A DNA stretch of 64,000 nucleotides from Aphis gossypii (GCF_020184175.1 NC_065530.1:38541260-38605259); one strand, 5' to 3'; counted from the first letter of the stretch, positions 14,386-29,913 are shown. The notes: generated by a model not told the origin, from the letters alone. Program-made: numbers and translations.

Positions 14386-16052
14386 AGATTTTATCGTTGT
14401 ATATAACGGTATAATATTTAGGAGTTTCCTCCGTAAAAAAACGGAAATTTTTATTATCACACGACATTCCTTAATAGTATAAAAATCTCAAGTACTCCAA
14501 AATATTGAAGTATACCTACATTATACAATTATTTAAGAAATTTAAAAAATTAAAAAAAAATCAGATTTTGAAGAACTTCATTATTAAAGTCGGTGAGCAT
14601 GCTAGATTATCGTCCTAGTATATATCATAAACGACATAAACATTGAACATACATAGTGCATTCCAGATAAAACATCGTATTTAATTTGATTTTATCACTA
14701 TTTTATAAATGGTTATATTATATAAATAATAACAGCAAATAAGTATATCGTATATGCACTACAAAAAATAAACAATACATTATTTATACTATACTATAAT
14801 TAACATTTAAACACCATACAGTGTATGATAAATATTTGAAATTAACTAAACTAAATCCGTATTTTATTCTGTTTCTATAATAAACTTGTTGAATTTTTTA
14901 GTATTATTTTATGAAGTACCACGAACGGTTGAAAATGTATTTTAGATGAAACGTATTATAGTACTCATTGCTTTTATATGCTCACATATAAAAATAGGTA
15001 TAATAACAGCTATGTTAGTCGAATATTATACTCTGAAAACGATATTATATTATGATTGTTTCAGCGTCTAAAACCGTAATCAGAACACCGCAATATTTAA
15101 AAACACTCGTTCCAGTGGCCCGTCATCTAATAACGTAAAGTACGTCCGACTTTTATTTAATTTGTCTTAGGTAGTTACACGCTGAATGCGCAAGTTATTA
15201 GTTATGGCTAACTGTATAAAATGGTAATTAAAAATATAGAAGATGGCATTTATATTATTATAAACATATACCACGTCATATACCTATACCCATTATTAGT
15301 CTATAGGTAGGTATGGCTATAATAACGCAGTTGTATAATGTAGGTCATTACGCTTATTATAGTACGGAACAAGTAAGTAAACTCTTCTGTTGATCTTTAA
15401 AGCTTAAATAATTAGACATACTATTAAGTATTAACTATGTATATATTATATACCTGAACGATTGTTTCAAGATATCAAGAGATTAAACGTCAAACGAGCC
15501 CCTATACATAGGTCAACATTCAAAAGTCATTCAGTTTAGATAGGTAGGTATTATAATAATAATTATCACGACAGTGACCGTTAGTCGTTACTCCCCGTTG
15601 CTAACCGTTACTCCGATCCGTATGACCGTTGATTTGTTTTTAAACGTCTTTGTAATACAGGCAAAGTTTGGTCAGTGGTACTCTTTTATTTGAATATTCT
15701 ATAATGTAATGCTATACAACTACATGCGTCAAATATAATATCATTATAAAGTTTGTCACGCACTTACTACAATAGGTACTGCGACAATAACCATTCCAAT
15801 CGGTTTCCCCCGAAATCAAATTTCAGTTTGATTAAAATGAATAGAAAAATAATAAACTTAAACAATTTAATAATTACACACTTTATATACAGTATTATGG
15901 AACATTGTAGACCCGCACAATTATAGATACTTAGATGACAAAGTCTACAAAATATCAAACACAGTAAACCTAACAAAAATGAATAAATTTAATATTCAAT
16001 AACTAAACAATGTAATAATATACTAAATGCTTAATATTGAAGATCCAAATAT

Positions 16053-16075
16053 ATATATATATATATATATATATA
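16053..16075. repeat. (AT)n microsatellite
   Basis: A pure TA dinucleotide run within the cadherin intron. Confidence 0.9.
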
Positions 16076-19000
16076 CAAATATATTTAATATATTTATTTT
16101 TAATTTAATTTATATATAAATTCATATAAATATTACAAAAATATACTGTTATTTCTTATGTTACATCGCGTGTAAAATAAACTATAATAATATTATGTTG
16201 AGTAAAATGGTTATATAGTCGAGATTATGGTGATCTAAAACCGAATACTATACATTATAACTGTACTGTAAGTACAATAAACATCGTCACTGATTAGTGA
16301 TTACTGCAGCAGTGTTATACAATTACACAACTATAATATCATTGGTGTTTATGGTAATGTTCTGAATTTCTACCGCAGAATTACGACTCTCGTCCATGGT
16401 CCACTATCACGTTTCACCACAATAAAAACTACTGCAGATGATGAATATAAACATTGCTCGTTGCTGTACAATAATATATCGCGGTATTACCTAATTTTTG
16501 TGTATAATTTATCGTATATTGTTTATGTAATTCTGTTTAAAATAATTCAAGCATTAAGTGTCCAATTTTTAAACAAAACTATGAATTATATCTAATACGA
16601 GCACTTAGATCTATGTATCAATCATAAACTTACATATTATTATTGATATTATAATACAATAATAATATTATAACGAGTATTGGCGATCGTGACAAAATAA
16701 ACCGCAATTTCTAAATAATTTATTAATGTAAATTGAGTACCTACCCACGATGTGATAATAATATATATAATATAATAATATAATAATCTATTCTGTAGAT
16801 CGATTTACGCGACTGCATATTGCATAATAATGATATACACGTAAAGATACTTTTATCTTACATTTTATATTATAAGAAAATTAAATACATTTTACAGTAA
16901 ATTGTTTTCCATGATATATACTATGTAAATTGTAAAGTAAGTAAACCTGTTAAATTTCAAAAGTTCATTTGTAATTAATAAAAATATATACCTACCCACC
17001 TTCTCATTTATTTTTTTTTTTTTTATAAGAAAATCATTTTGTTATGCTCAAAAATTATGCTTATAAAAAATATATTTTAAAGTAGCTTAGAGTTTTAGTT
17101 TTAAAAAATCATTAAATCACTATAATTTATTAAAATTAATTATTATAGTTTATACGCACGCTTCGCTGTGATACCAGCAATTTACACCTTCTCCCCACCA
17201 CACACACACACAATCCTTTAAGAGCACATTCACTGCAGTACTTGATGTTCTGTCTAGGCGTCACTAAAGTAAACCTATACATAGACATTTTTAGGTGGTG
17301 TGCGTGCAGTATGATTTTTATAGATTTTATGTATAACCACCTAGTACCTAGTACCTATTAAGACACATATTTTACGCCGATAATAACATAACATTATTAC
17401 TCAGTATAAATTGACTTCAGCCCTATAGTAAAATAGTGCAAAATAATTTCACGCCATCATACATCATTACTAGGACTTGAATTTAATACAAGTAGAACAT
17501 CTTTAGTTAGAAACTTAAATCGGAACCCATCTTTTTGAATAAAAAATATTATGGCTTAGAATGATTAACTTTTTTCTTACACTCTTAATAATTTTTTCAT
17601 GTATAATGAAAACCGAAGTTCGTTTGTTTGATAAATTAATAATATTATTCTTGTCTGAATCATTTATTTCTTGTAAAATCTTAAAATTTATACATTTTTT
17701 TGTTTTTTTATACACATTATATATAATATTATATAATATTATATAAAAATTAAACAAATAGGTTCTAAAGAATAAATTTAAAAAAAGGTATTCGAAACGG
17801 TTAAATAAAAGTCTTAATTATAGCCTTAACCCTTAATTTATATATATGTATATATATTTAAAACAGAATCAGTAGTAGAAAGTTTTAATGAAATATATTA
17901 GCATTGAAACATTTGAAACTAGATATATAACTGAAAAAATATACCTGTTTCTGTTTGATAGTTTTTTTTAAAAAATATCCTCCAATTACCGACCCGCATG
18001 ATCATGTTTGTCGCTGTCAATTATTGCTATAACACTGCCACGGGACTAATTTATTCCAAACTAGAAGTTAATATTAATATATTTGTCTAAGTTTAACATA
18101 ACTTTATGTTCATAAATTATTGCGCGTTTAATCTACAACATAATATCAAGATATAAAGTGCTTAAGAAGTTGTAAGTTATACGAGTATGTGTATTATATG
18201 TTTATTATTGACGTAAATAGTTGAGTAGGTAGCCCCCAAAAATCGTAACTAAACTTTCTACAATAATACACGAACGAGTTACTTACTTTATATTCATAAG
18301 TCTATACTTATCACGCATTAACATTCTGGTGACTCTCTCTACAATAGGCTACAGGGTTATTTACTCGACTGCTTGTATATACATAAAAAAAAATGTGTTA
18401 AGGCTACACCCCTTTCCACCACTGAGAATTTTGCCTATCCACAGTCCACTAATAATCATCATCTCGACAAACCAACCTTATCAACCAGACATAGTTTTGC
18501 TCATCGTTCACTACAATACAGACATAATAATAGTTAATTATAAATCCAATTTTATTTAAATGTTAATATTCAATTACACCATGCAGGTGTAACCTACACG
18601 ATGATCATTATGCATCATATACACCGCTCCGGGGTCATTCCTAAATTATGTACCTATGTAATTCGACTAAAAAATAAACGAATATAAAACGTGATACATA
18701 TTGTAAACTTTCAAAAATAAGAAAGTATAGACGTATTGTCAAAATTTTCAAAAATATATACCTATATAATAAGCACGATGAGGACGTTTTTTCACAAGTA
18801 AAACGGCCAATGGTCTTATAGAAAGTACAATATGCATATAATATACTAATACTAATAACAACAAAAACAACAATAATAATAAATAATAATATAAGTTCGC
18901 TGCTCGAATGATTCCGACGGTATATTATAATACAATATTGCTCTCCTACACCACCACAGTTGCGTCACACCGATCACGGCTTAACACTAACGCTATTATT

Positions 19001-22000
19001 ATGTATATGACTATGGCCCGTGCCCGGCGAAAATGACCAAGTAGCGCACAAAACACACACGACTGTCGGTGACTTGCGGATGAACCCAGAGGGCACGTGA
19101 TTGTGTGATTATTAGGGCTTGAACGCCGCCAACCGATGCACGAAATGATATATATATATATTATCATCGCTGTAGTTCGTGTCGAGTCGAAATAAAAAAA
19201 ACTATATATTTGTATAAATCGATTTCTCTTTCTAGGAAAATCGAACTACTGAGGAGGAAACGCGTCGTAGGTAGGTACTTATCGACGGGAGTCAGCTGTT
19301 TTTTAAGACATAAATATATATATCTAAAATTGTCATCAAGAAAATCGCAATGAATATACACGAAGTAAGCTTTCGAATATAAAATACCTATGCATTAAGT
19401 AAATTTTAACCAGCCGGACAGACGAAATCGTGAATTTCAATTGACGAGCTTTATACGGGGTGATTTTTTTTAACTGTGAATTCTTATTACATCGAAAAAT
19501 ATTAACATCTTAGAAAATATTTTTTATTTACATGAATAGTATAATTTTATATTATGTTCTTACGGTTTAAAAAAACAATATATTTATATATTTAATTTTT
19601 TAAGTTTTACCATTGACGTTTTTGATATTTCTCATAATATTGTTTTACTGTCTTGTTTAATTTTTTTTTTTTTTTTAATAAAAATGTGACAAACGCATTT
19701 TTATGTTGTAAATATATATATAATTTTTTTAAGCCTGTTATATAATAATGATTTAAATTTTAAAATTATATAAAACAAAAATATTTTTTAATTTTATATA
19801 GATACCTATTTGATTAGGTACATTTAGAATTGGTACATGTATGAATATGAATCGTCAATATTTTTATATAAATTTTATTTTTCTAGAAAGTGCTGTTCGA
19901 GAAAAAAAACATAGGTACCTACTATTGTAGAATAAACAATTCTCCTTTTTCACAAATAAACAACTATTGTTGAGGCTAGCTAACCCATCAATTTTTTTAA
20001 CATCAAAAATACTATATACTCATATAAAAATTCAAACATAGTAAATATGGGACATACACACTTACCTATTTACTAGCTATTATAATTATTGTTTTATAAA
20101 AGATACAATACTATATATAAAATCAAATTGACAAGTAATTGTTCAACTTGACAGTCATTGTGTGTTCCGTTAATACAGACTTGACATTGTTTTGACAAGT
20201 ATTTGAAATTAAAATCTTCACGAGTGTTTTGCTTTCACGGAATTTAATTTCAAATGTACTTTATAAAGAATATCTTTAAGTACACAAATATACAAAATGA
20301 TTCAAGGACTAAAACAGTGATAGTTAACAGTGACTACTGCTAAAAGGTTTTTTTGAAAAACAAAAAAATTGAACGATTGTAACGATTGAAAATAAAATAA
20401 TGATTCTATATGTATATAAAAATATATAATGTTATTTGTTTTTTGTCCTTTAGCCATTAACTTCATTTATTATTAGATACAGACGCTCATTTTTAATCCA
20501 AAATAAAATATTAAAAATATATTCTTATCGTAAATTTATCAAATGTAATACCTTAAAACTTTGAATTCTCAACAAGATTATTTTCTAATTAAATGTTTTT
20601 ACATCTAACAATTTATTTTTTCAAACATTTAATGTTAACCATTTTATAAAAATGTTTCAACAAAATACATTGTTTTTAGATTGAGTTTTAGATGTCTGTC
20701 ACTTCTAAAATTATTGTTTACATCTAAAATGTTAAAAAGTATAGTGGAATAAACAACTATTTTTAGGGCTGCACTTTTAATGCCTCAACGGATGTTTCAA
20801 AACAAAAACAAAATCACATGAAACCTGTGTAGTTCTTCTGCAGAATACAAAACAAAACAATTCCTCAATTTTCATAAAATATGTGCATAAAAAAATGTAT
20901 GATAAATATATTATAAAATTTTTAAATTTAAATAAACAATTCAAAACTTTTTAGAAAATATTTGACTGTATCATATTTACTCAGCTTGAAATTTAAAACA
21001 CATAAACATTAATTATAATTTTTAACTACCTATTTGACATTGCAATGATCAAATTATTAACGACATTAGAGTATTCTTTAAAATGCACAACAAATATTTG
21101 CTTAATCTAATAGAACAATTATAAATTATTATATAATTAGAATTAGAATTTTCTATAATTAGAAAATAATTTAAATACGAATTCGCAAAAGTACAAACTA
21201 TTATAAATTTAATCAAATTTCCTACTGTAGTTTCAGCATTGATTTTTCTTCTCGTAATATAAAATATAAAATTAAAAAATATCTATACATTCATAATGTG
21301 TACATAATATTATAAACAGACTATAATATATAGGTACCATCATATTATTAACTTATTACGCGTCTCACTATAATATATTATATATTAGGTATTATTGATA
21401 TAAATAGCTTTGTATATCATAGTACGATCGATTTAAATCATTATTTGTTTGAAATTATAATATCTAATTACCCAGAGAAATATCTTTTATGTAGTATTGT
21501 ATTACAATTATAAAATACGTTATTGTCTCTATGGTTTAAAACCTATTAACAACAATGCTAATTCCGATTAGAATCGTCTCGCGGGGTTATTATATCAAAC
21601 TTTGCAGTCCATTGTTTTTTTTTTTTTTATCCGCCCGCGGACCTACAACTTGCGATTACAATATGATACATTACATTATTACAATATATCGATACAATTT
21701 ATAGTCCATATATATTATTATAGATTTGAAACCACAAGACTCGTGTCGCATTGCAACACCGGCGAGAACGGCTTTCGTATTTCAATATTATTTTATATAT
21801 TATATTTATACGTGCCTACCTATCTATATTATATTGTTACACTGTTTCGCGCTGCCGTCCGTCCACTAACGGTTTTACACGGTTGCTCGTGACCGGTCGA
21901 GACCACGCGCCATGCCAAGCAAAGCCCTCCAAGCAGTATGACGTGTATTTCTATATTTTTTTACAATTTAATGTGTATCGTCCCCGTTGGCTGTCCGTGT

Positions 22001-24001
22001 TGTAATAACCCACATACCCTGGCTGCATAATACTTATGGTGCATTATAATACTGCTATAATTTCCCCGACGTCCTTAAACCTAGTAGGTTCATAGTTGCA
22101 TACCTAGGAATATCTATGGTGAAATTTTTTAGGTCAGATACTTACTTTATAATAATTGATTCTTTTCAATAAACGATTTATCGTGATATAATATAATGTC
22201 TCAACGATTTTACGATTATTACAGTTCAATAAAAGAAATAAAGCTTACATTTAGCTTTTATGTATGAATAATTTGATAAGTCGTCTTTTTGTGGGTAGTG
22301 AGTGTATTAAACGGGTACCTACTATGGATATAAAGTCTATATTTCTATAATAACACAATGATAATATTGTAGTGTTAATTATTATTTATTTTATATTTAT
22401 TATAATTTGTAATTGTTTTATTTGATTTGTCTAAGTTAAGTCATATTTCCTAGTTTAGAGAAACTATATTAACACTTGTGAATAATCAGTTGTATATTTA
22501 TACGAAAATTCCTTTCAAAATACTATCTATGCATTCAGTCCTACTGCAAATGTTTGAAGCACTATTCTTATGCGTTATGGTTGTACTTAAGATGACTATT
22601 TTCCGAAAAATAAACTCGCTTTCATTAAATAATATCTTATTACTTCACACTATGAAAATGATACATTTTTAATTAAAATATATTTATTACTGACATCAGT
22701 CAACATCAGAGAAGTAGTTATATCTCATTAAAAAAAGGTTTATAATATATATTATTATTAATTGATAAAATGAACGATTTGTTTATATATAATACAACGC
22801 ATACACAATTTTTAACGACATTGAAGTCACATTTTCGAAAACTCAATTGATGACTCTTATGTTTTAATTATTATTAAATAATTGAAATAGAAATTTATTT
22901 CAGTTCAAGCCTTTTTAATTACATTTAATACACCGTCTAGAATGTTCACATTAATATAACTTCCCTACAGAAGTGGTGTGCTCTCATCGTTTCCAGTGTG
23001 TTAAATTTTCTTTTGTGTATCCGAAATAAACTACGTATTGTATTAATAACAATATAAACTTCAATCAGAAGTACGATGAGTACCTTCACTATACATAGAT
23101 TGTATAGTACTACGGCAACTATAGAGTGTCTGGTTGAATTAGCGATGAAAATTAAAAATATTTATTTTAATTTATTAAATGTTAGTCGTACAGACGTTAA
23201 AAATTAGACATCGGTCACAAATCATATTCACATTTTGTTGACCTAGATGCTATTTCTGTGTTGCTTGTTTTAAGAAATATTTCGAAATTACCAATAATAA
23301 ATTGAAGCAAAATGTCTAATTAACATTAGTATTTTTTTTTTTTATTATTGATTTATTAATCTTCAAGAATAATACTATAAAAACTATGCACGAAGCTCAA
23401 AAATTAGATTAATATACGATATTGTTTAAGTTATTAGTATAGATACTTATATAATTATATTTCATTTTTATTATATATGATATCTTTCTATGTTTTGTCT
23501 TATTTTTAACGACTATTATATTAATAAACAATGATCCATCAAACATGGTCTTTCAAAATGTTCCCTTAAGTTATATATTTATTCAAATTCTGGAAATTTT
23601 TTTTAAAATATATGTAAAAAAAATATAAATTAACTAATGTACAGAAAGAAAACAATATTACAATAGGTACTAAAAGTCTATAAATATAAAACTAATTAAA
23701 TGAATATAATGAGAAACTATAAAATAATATTCTATACGAACAATTAAGATTAAAGAAAATTTATAATTAAAAGTCAACCATCAAGAGGTTAGCAGGGGAT
23801 TTAAAAATATATGTATTTTTATTTTTAATAGGTAGATGACAATATAGTTTCAGATTTCTGGTATTAGGGCAATTTATTTTTAAATTAATGATAACAAAAT
23901 ATCAGAACAATCTATAAATCCCAATAATAATTTATGAAGAAATCTAGATAGTAAAAGCATTTGACATTCATTGTAAGTGGTAAAAAATAAAAAAAAATTA
24001 A

Positions 24002-24020
24002 TATATATATATATATATAT
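24002..24020. repeat. (AT)n microsatellite
   Basis: A pure TA dinucleotide run within the cadherin intron. Confidence 0.9.
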
Positions 24021-27000
24021 ATTATTATAAGAACCGTGGTGAGTTCTGTGAATATTAAATTTAAAGGAAATAAAAAGCTAATAAAAATAGATTAATCTAA
24101 CCTAACTATGGATTTGGATATTAATTATTAGATTTGCAGTTTTGAACAGATGACCACAGTGTACGGTTATGTATAGGATGTTGTATAGGTACTTTCAAAT
24201 ATTTCAAATATTTGATTAATGTTTACTCTTTGTTGGATGCCCAGTACATATTTGTTTTAGGTTCAAATACTGAGTATGTGGTTTCGATGTCACCTCACTG
24301 CTAATAATACGATAATATTGACTTTGAATAGTATTTGGTGATGGAAGCCCAAATTATTAACAGAATAAAATTTGTTAATCACGATTTGTTACACACCATA
24401 CTTATATCCAGTACTTTTTTTATAATTGTATTTCTTATTCAATAAAAACTGGTGTTTCATGATGGTAAAATGGAACATACTTATAGGAGAATAAGATAAA
24501 AGCCGAATTTGTGGAGTAGATGTTGGAAGTTCTTTGGGCTTTCTATAAATGATTTAATCACACTGATAATTCAATTTACATAATATACCAGTAAATGTTT
24601 GTTTGTTTTTCTTTTGTTTTCGGTTCTATGATTGTTTTAAACATCAAACTTCGTGAAATGGGACCCACTCACTGCAGTAATCAGAACGGACAAGCAGCTG
24701 AAGTAGAAAAAAAATGTACCTATGAACATTTTAATACCTACCTAAGATAATATATAACAGCTTATAAATGTATTAGGTTTATGGAAATAAATAAATTATA
24801 ATTGAATAAATGCTTATAAAATGCTTTCATATGTATGGTGAATAGCGATTCTTTTATACAACTATTTATAAGGCATATAGGCCATAAGTAAACACCATTA
24901 ACATTCAACACCCATGTATAATATAGTCGTATTTCAATATGGCAATGCATTCATTACCTACCTCAAAATGATAAAATGTATTAACTTTTATTGGGTACAG
25001 TAAAATTCATAATAATAAAAAATATTTACAAATGTTAGAGTACCTACTCACGAATTTTGTTTTTAAATGTTAACAAAATAATCAACATAAACAAATATTC
25101 AGCGGAATCAATATCGGCAAATATCGGGCGGAATTGATAAAGCCACATTTTAAGTACACTTAAAAACGTATTATATTTAATTATTTTTATTTGTTATTCA
25201 ATGGATGAGAAGTGCCCTATAACTAAACAAACATCTTTTATTTAAATGAAAACTAAATTATGTGTAAGGATGATTATTAGACTATATTAATAGATTTGGA
25301 AAATTTGGAGACTACGATGATTTTAAAACTAAATAATTATCAATTAGCATTTTATCATTTTTTTAAATTGTCTATTATTGTAACAAAACTATCTTTAAAC
25401 ATAAATACCTATTAATAACTCAAAAAGTCGTTTGAATGCAGATTTAGATTGATGTAAAAAAAAAAGAAGGTTTTCTTTGAAAAAAGAAGATAGAATTGTC
25501 AAGAGACTTAATACTTTTCTACAAAAATACAAATCCAAGCTTTTAAAACTATGATTTTAAATCCATAATTTTATTATAACTCAACATTTAAAAAATCAGA
25601 AATAGAATAAATAAACTCTATAGGTTTACAAGTTAAAATTGAAATGAAGGTATATTATTTTGTATTATATTATTGTCCATAGTGTTAAACATTAAAAATG
25701 ATTGAAAGTTCAAAAGAATATGATTTTCGTGTTAATGTAGAATTCTTACCTAAATGTATGAAATTGCCATCTTTTTACGATGCTATTACAATGTCCATTT
25801 GTGCGGAACTTAACACCACGCGCCACGGTCTAGTGGAATTATTCTATACCCAATAGACAATATAGAGTTTTATGTTTAATAGACAAAACAATGGTCTTCT
25901 AAGTACGATTTGGTTCAAGCAGCAGTGACTCTCGATTAGATATAATCTCGCGATTGAGTAATCCTTGTGGACTTGTGGTTTGTTAACCAGCAGACGAATG
26001 TCTAAAGAATACAGAAAACATGAACCCGCGAACAAAGTATTTATGCAGAATCACAATGATTCAAATACATATTATATTTTATTACCTACGTATTGATATG
26101 GATCTATATACATAAGCCAACTACGTAACTATAGCTTGGTGCAATCTAATTTGTGATTAATTACTCATTCAGAGTCGTATCTATGCAGTATGTGAGGATA
26201 AATTTGTTTAATTATATACATTATAAATTATAATGCCATTAGGTAATAATAACACTCGTTTCTAATTAAAATTATTATAGAGTAACAATACAAAAAAAGA
26301 ATCATTTAATGAAATTTAACTGAGATGGGAATATAGGATTAATATAAAACAGGTAGACTGAATAATTATTTAATGAATATTTTGAAAATGTATCGCAATA
26401 TTACTGATACAGTATCAACGAAATTTTAATTCAGTTATAAATGTATAATATGAATTTATTTAAAAAAACAATTCATTCTTAAAACATAAGAACACACTCC
26501 GTAATTTGCTTTTTTACATAACAATAAATTGTATTTTTATAATTACATATAATAAAACATGTGTAGTAATTCTTATTATATTATGTATTTACAATTATTT
26601 TGCTGTACGTAATTATCAAACTAATTAGTTTTTTTGTCATTATTTTAAATAAAATATTTTGAGTTTTACACTGAAACATTTAAAATTTAGATTCTAAGCC
26701 ATGCGTTACCCACATTTATTTTACTTAACTGAAAACAATTAAAATCTCTATAAGTGATTAAGATATTAATTTAAGAAATCATACAAATTGCAAGATTTTT
26801 AACTAACAAAAATATTACTCGTGTGTTAGCTAAAAATTGATCGTATAAACTATAGGGTTTTGTTTTGGTTTTAAATAATACTCCATAATTCTTTGCAAGT
26901 TAGTTAATATTGAAAATCAATTCGTAGTTTAAAATACATCGAGGATTATAAATTCAAAGTAAATAGTGATGATAATAATATATATTCTTTAAACATAATA

Positions 27001-29796
27001 TGCATAAAAGATGTCTATAGTCTATATTGATTTAATGTTATTGTAATATATAGATATAGAAACGGTTGAATTTATACTTATTTTATATCGGTAGGATATC
27101 AATTTAATTAGGTTATAACATGATATAAAATAGTCGAGAGTATCTAAACCTCTTTCGCTGAACATCGTCTACGAGTACTTGCTGCAATAGTCAATATATG
27201 TAGGTATACACTATATTATATTATATTATATTATAGTTAATTATTCAAGCGGATTTCATCATTGGATTACAAAATAATTTACTCTTCGGATGTCGAGTCG
27301 TATTAAATATTGAAAATAAATCTTCGTAATACCCAATCGCGAAATGAAATATTATATTATGCGTCTACGCTGTATGTAATACATTTTATTTATTATACTA
27401 AAAATAATATTATAATACATTAATTATGCCTGTACAGTGTACACTGTTAACCTCGTTGGTCAATAAATATATAGGTACTCGAATTTCAGTAATATATAAT
27501 ATTATACTTTCTTTATGATCTAGCGCTCATGCAATTTACTGATCCCTAAATAATATACGCATACGCACTGGACACGAATTTTATACATGACCCGTTTTTT
27601 TTCGTGTGTACAATACGATCACATCATGTATGTGTATAAATAAAAAAAACATATATAATTATAAAAAAATTAGTAATGCGTGCTGCCGCAAAGCCGCCTC
27701 GGACTACTGACAAAAGAACAGATCGTGACTATATAGATGCTTCATTACCATCTAGATTGTGTACAGTTATAATATTCATAAGGCACACAGGTGCAAGCGG
27801 CATACTGCTGGGAATTGGTTATTTATCTCGGGAACCTCCTACCGACCGCATTGACTTGTTATAATGTCTATTACGTATTATAAAATATTATTATTATTGT
27901 TACAGGAGGGTGTCAGTCCTCAGAAAACACTGACGGTTTTCTCCAAAATAGAAAAAAAAACACCGTGTCTGCTCTTAATTAAATAGGTACACGCACCTTA
28001 TAATTTGGACTTTATAACCTACGCTGTCAAAACCGAAGCAAATTTTTCGTGAATGGTCAAGCAGACCGGAAAACGGATATGGTCTGTCAAATATTTGGAA
28101 CTTCTCGTCATGAGAACAAAACAATTATAATACGCAATACCTATAATACACTATTTTATTCTAATTCAATTGAACAATTAAAACAAGTCGTTTTAATGTT
28201 AAATTCATCGAAGTAATATTTATTGAAATAAAAATGTACAATAGCTAATATCACTTAACAGTTTGTTGTTGTTGACGTTTTACATATTACAAATTTAAAG
28301 TATTAATTATCTACTTATGTTTAATTCTCTATAAGGTAAAAAAAAATGTCAGTACTTATACAAATTAAAACTGATGAGCTTTTTTTTGACACTGTAAGGT
28401 TTTGACAAAGAAATAAACTAGAATTTTTTAAGTCCAATTAGAATCATGAATAGAAAAAATATGTCTATATTATTCTTAGAATTTATTGAATTTATAGTTT
28501 TAAATGTTAAATTACAATTGATGTACACATATACCACTTGAATAACCTAATTTAAAATAATTATTTACCGCATACTTACCTATATCACATGTTACATCTA
28601 AAAATGTTTTATATTTAATTTTATAAAAATGAGGAGGAAATGTTTTGAAAAAGTAAATAATTCCTTAATGGGCTTAATTCATAATTAATGATTTTATTAT
28701 CAATGTATCATTTGAATTTTGAGTATTATCTAAATTCTAAAACTTTTAAATACAATGAATTTTGAATGATCTTAATGTGATTTTAGATCGCGTTACAAAT
28801 AATACAATGTTGAATGCACTAATATTATAACTTATTAAAAAATAATTTGTTGTTCTAAGAAAATCAAATAATGAAGTTATAAGTACTGACAATGTTTATT
28901 CCGAATAGAAAGTTATCAAACAAATCGAAAAAAATAACTATTAGGTACATTTGAGAAAATAATTTTTGGTTTTAATTTAATATAGTTTATTTTAAAATAA
29001 AAAAATAAAATCTATATTAAATGAGCGAAATGACCGTTGGGTCCTACGGTACTTAATTGTAACGTTTTTTTCCTATACATTCTTTCTTCCGTGACTGATT
29101 CGAGTCGGTGATTTATTGTAGAAGTGTTCAGTCATAGGGAAAGCCAATAATAAATTAATAACTATTGCGTTTATTCTATATGGGTATTGTATCGTTAACA
29201 CTAATGAGCCAACACATCTATTATTTAAGCAGTACCTACTATAAACGACTATTTTTACCATAATTTGGTTCCACTTAATTTTCCATACCTTCAACATCGT
29301 TTTTGTTAATGAATTTACGCATAAACATACCCTTTGGACACTTAAATAAATCTTTATTTTGATTAGGTATAATTTCGTACATTTTTTTTCACATACCAAA
29401 ATTTTGCCTGTATTACCATTATGAACATTGAATTAAGTAATTTATAATTACACCCGTACTACATGTCTATATATTATAATGTTTATAACAATAATAATTG
29501 GACACAGTCTTTTGTAGTATTTTTTACCATATAATTCTGTTATAAATCAAAATAGGTACACCAATAATTTCATAATAATATAGCATTAACTTAATATATA
29601 CTTAGGCCATCCATTTATAAATATATTAAAACTAATTTACGATATCCGTTCACTACGAAAGTGCGAATTTATGTAATATTATAATACATTATTTTATACT
29701 TATAAATAATCAAAAACGCTTATAATCATTACTTATTTGAGTTATTAGTTATTAACCTACATATATAAAAGTTTAATTTTTATTGTAAGCGCTTAC

Positions 29797-29875
29797 CTTG
29801 GCTTCCAACATGCCCCAACCATATCGAAATTAATACTCCAACTAGTTGTAGGCATCGTTTGGTCTTTGTAAGCAT
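29797..29875 (-). CDS. Cadherin gene, first coding exon (signal peptide)
   Basis: The coding part runs from ATG (29875) for 26 codons plus one base to donor GTAAGCGC. It reads MLTKTKRCLQ, then the hydrophobic core LVGVLISIWL, then GHVGSQ: a classic signal peptide with a basic n-region and a likely cleavage near the exon end. Its phase (1) fits exon 2103-2192. The exon extends upstream as 5' UTR to acceptor TTTTTTTCAG (exon start 29913), so at least one untranslated exon lies further upstream. A short out-of-frame upstream ORF overlaps this start. Confidence 0.8.
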
Positions 29876-29901
29876 TCTATACGGTGTTGCAGTAGTAACA
29901 T
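29842..29901 (-). other. Upstream ORF overlapping the cadherin start codon
   Basis: An ATG at 29901 opens a 19-codon frame that ends at TAG (29844-29842). It overlaps the main start (29875) in another frame. Such overlapping upstream ORFs commonly lower translation of the main frame; that role here is inference. Confidence 0.4.
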
Positions 29902-29913
29902 TCCTGTATCTAC

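Larger units (their letters stand above)
2193..29796 (-). other. 27.6-kb intron of the cadherin gene
   Basis: The intron runs from donor GTAAGCGC at 29796 to acceptor TTTATAG at 2193. I see no convincing protein or RNA gene in it: the open frames are short, low-complexity and without recognisable domains. It holds simple repeats at 7210-7250, 16053-16075 and 24002-24020, a 324-bp tandem duplication at 9941-10597, and GATA-like repeats at 14351-14385. Less AT-rich islands lie near 11.39-11.48, 12.9-13.3, 18.9-19.3, 21.57-22.03 and 27.55-28.09 kb; they are candidate regulatory DNA. Confidence 0.75.

Noticed and set aside
21602..22005. Overlapping 96- and 84-residue open frames in the intron island
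   Set aside because: No domain or splice support; better seen as a compositional island.
29073..29399. 108-residue minus-strand open frame near the signal-peptide exon
   Set aside because: No recognisable domain, AT-biased composition, no splice logic linking it to the cadherin.
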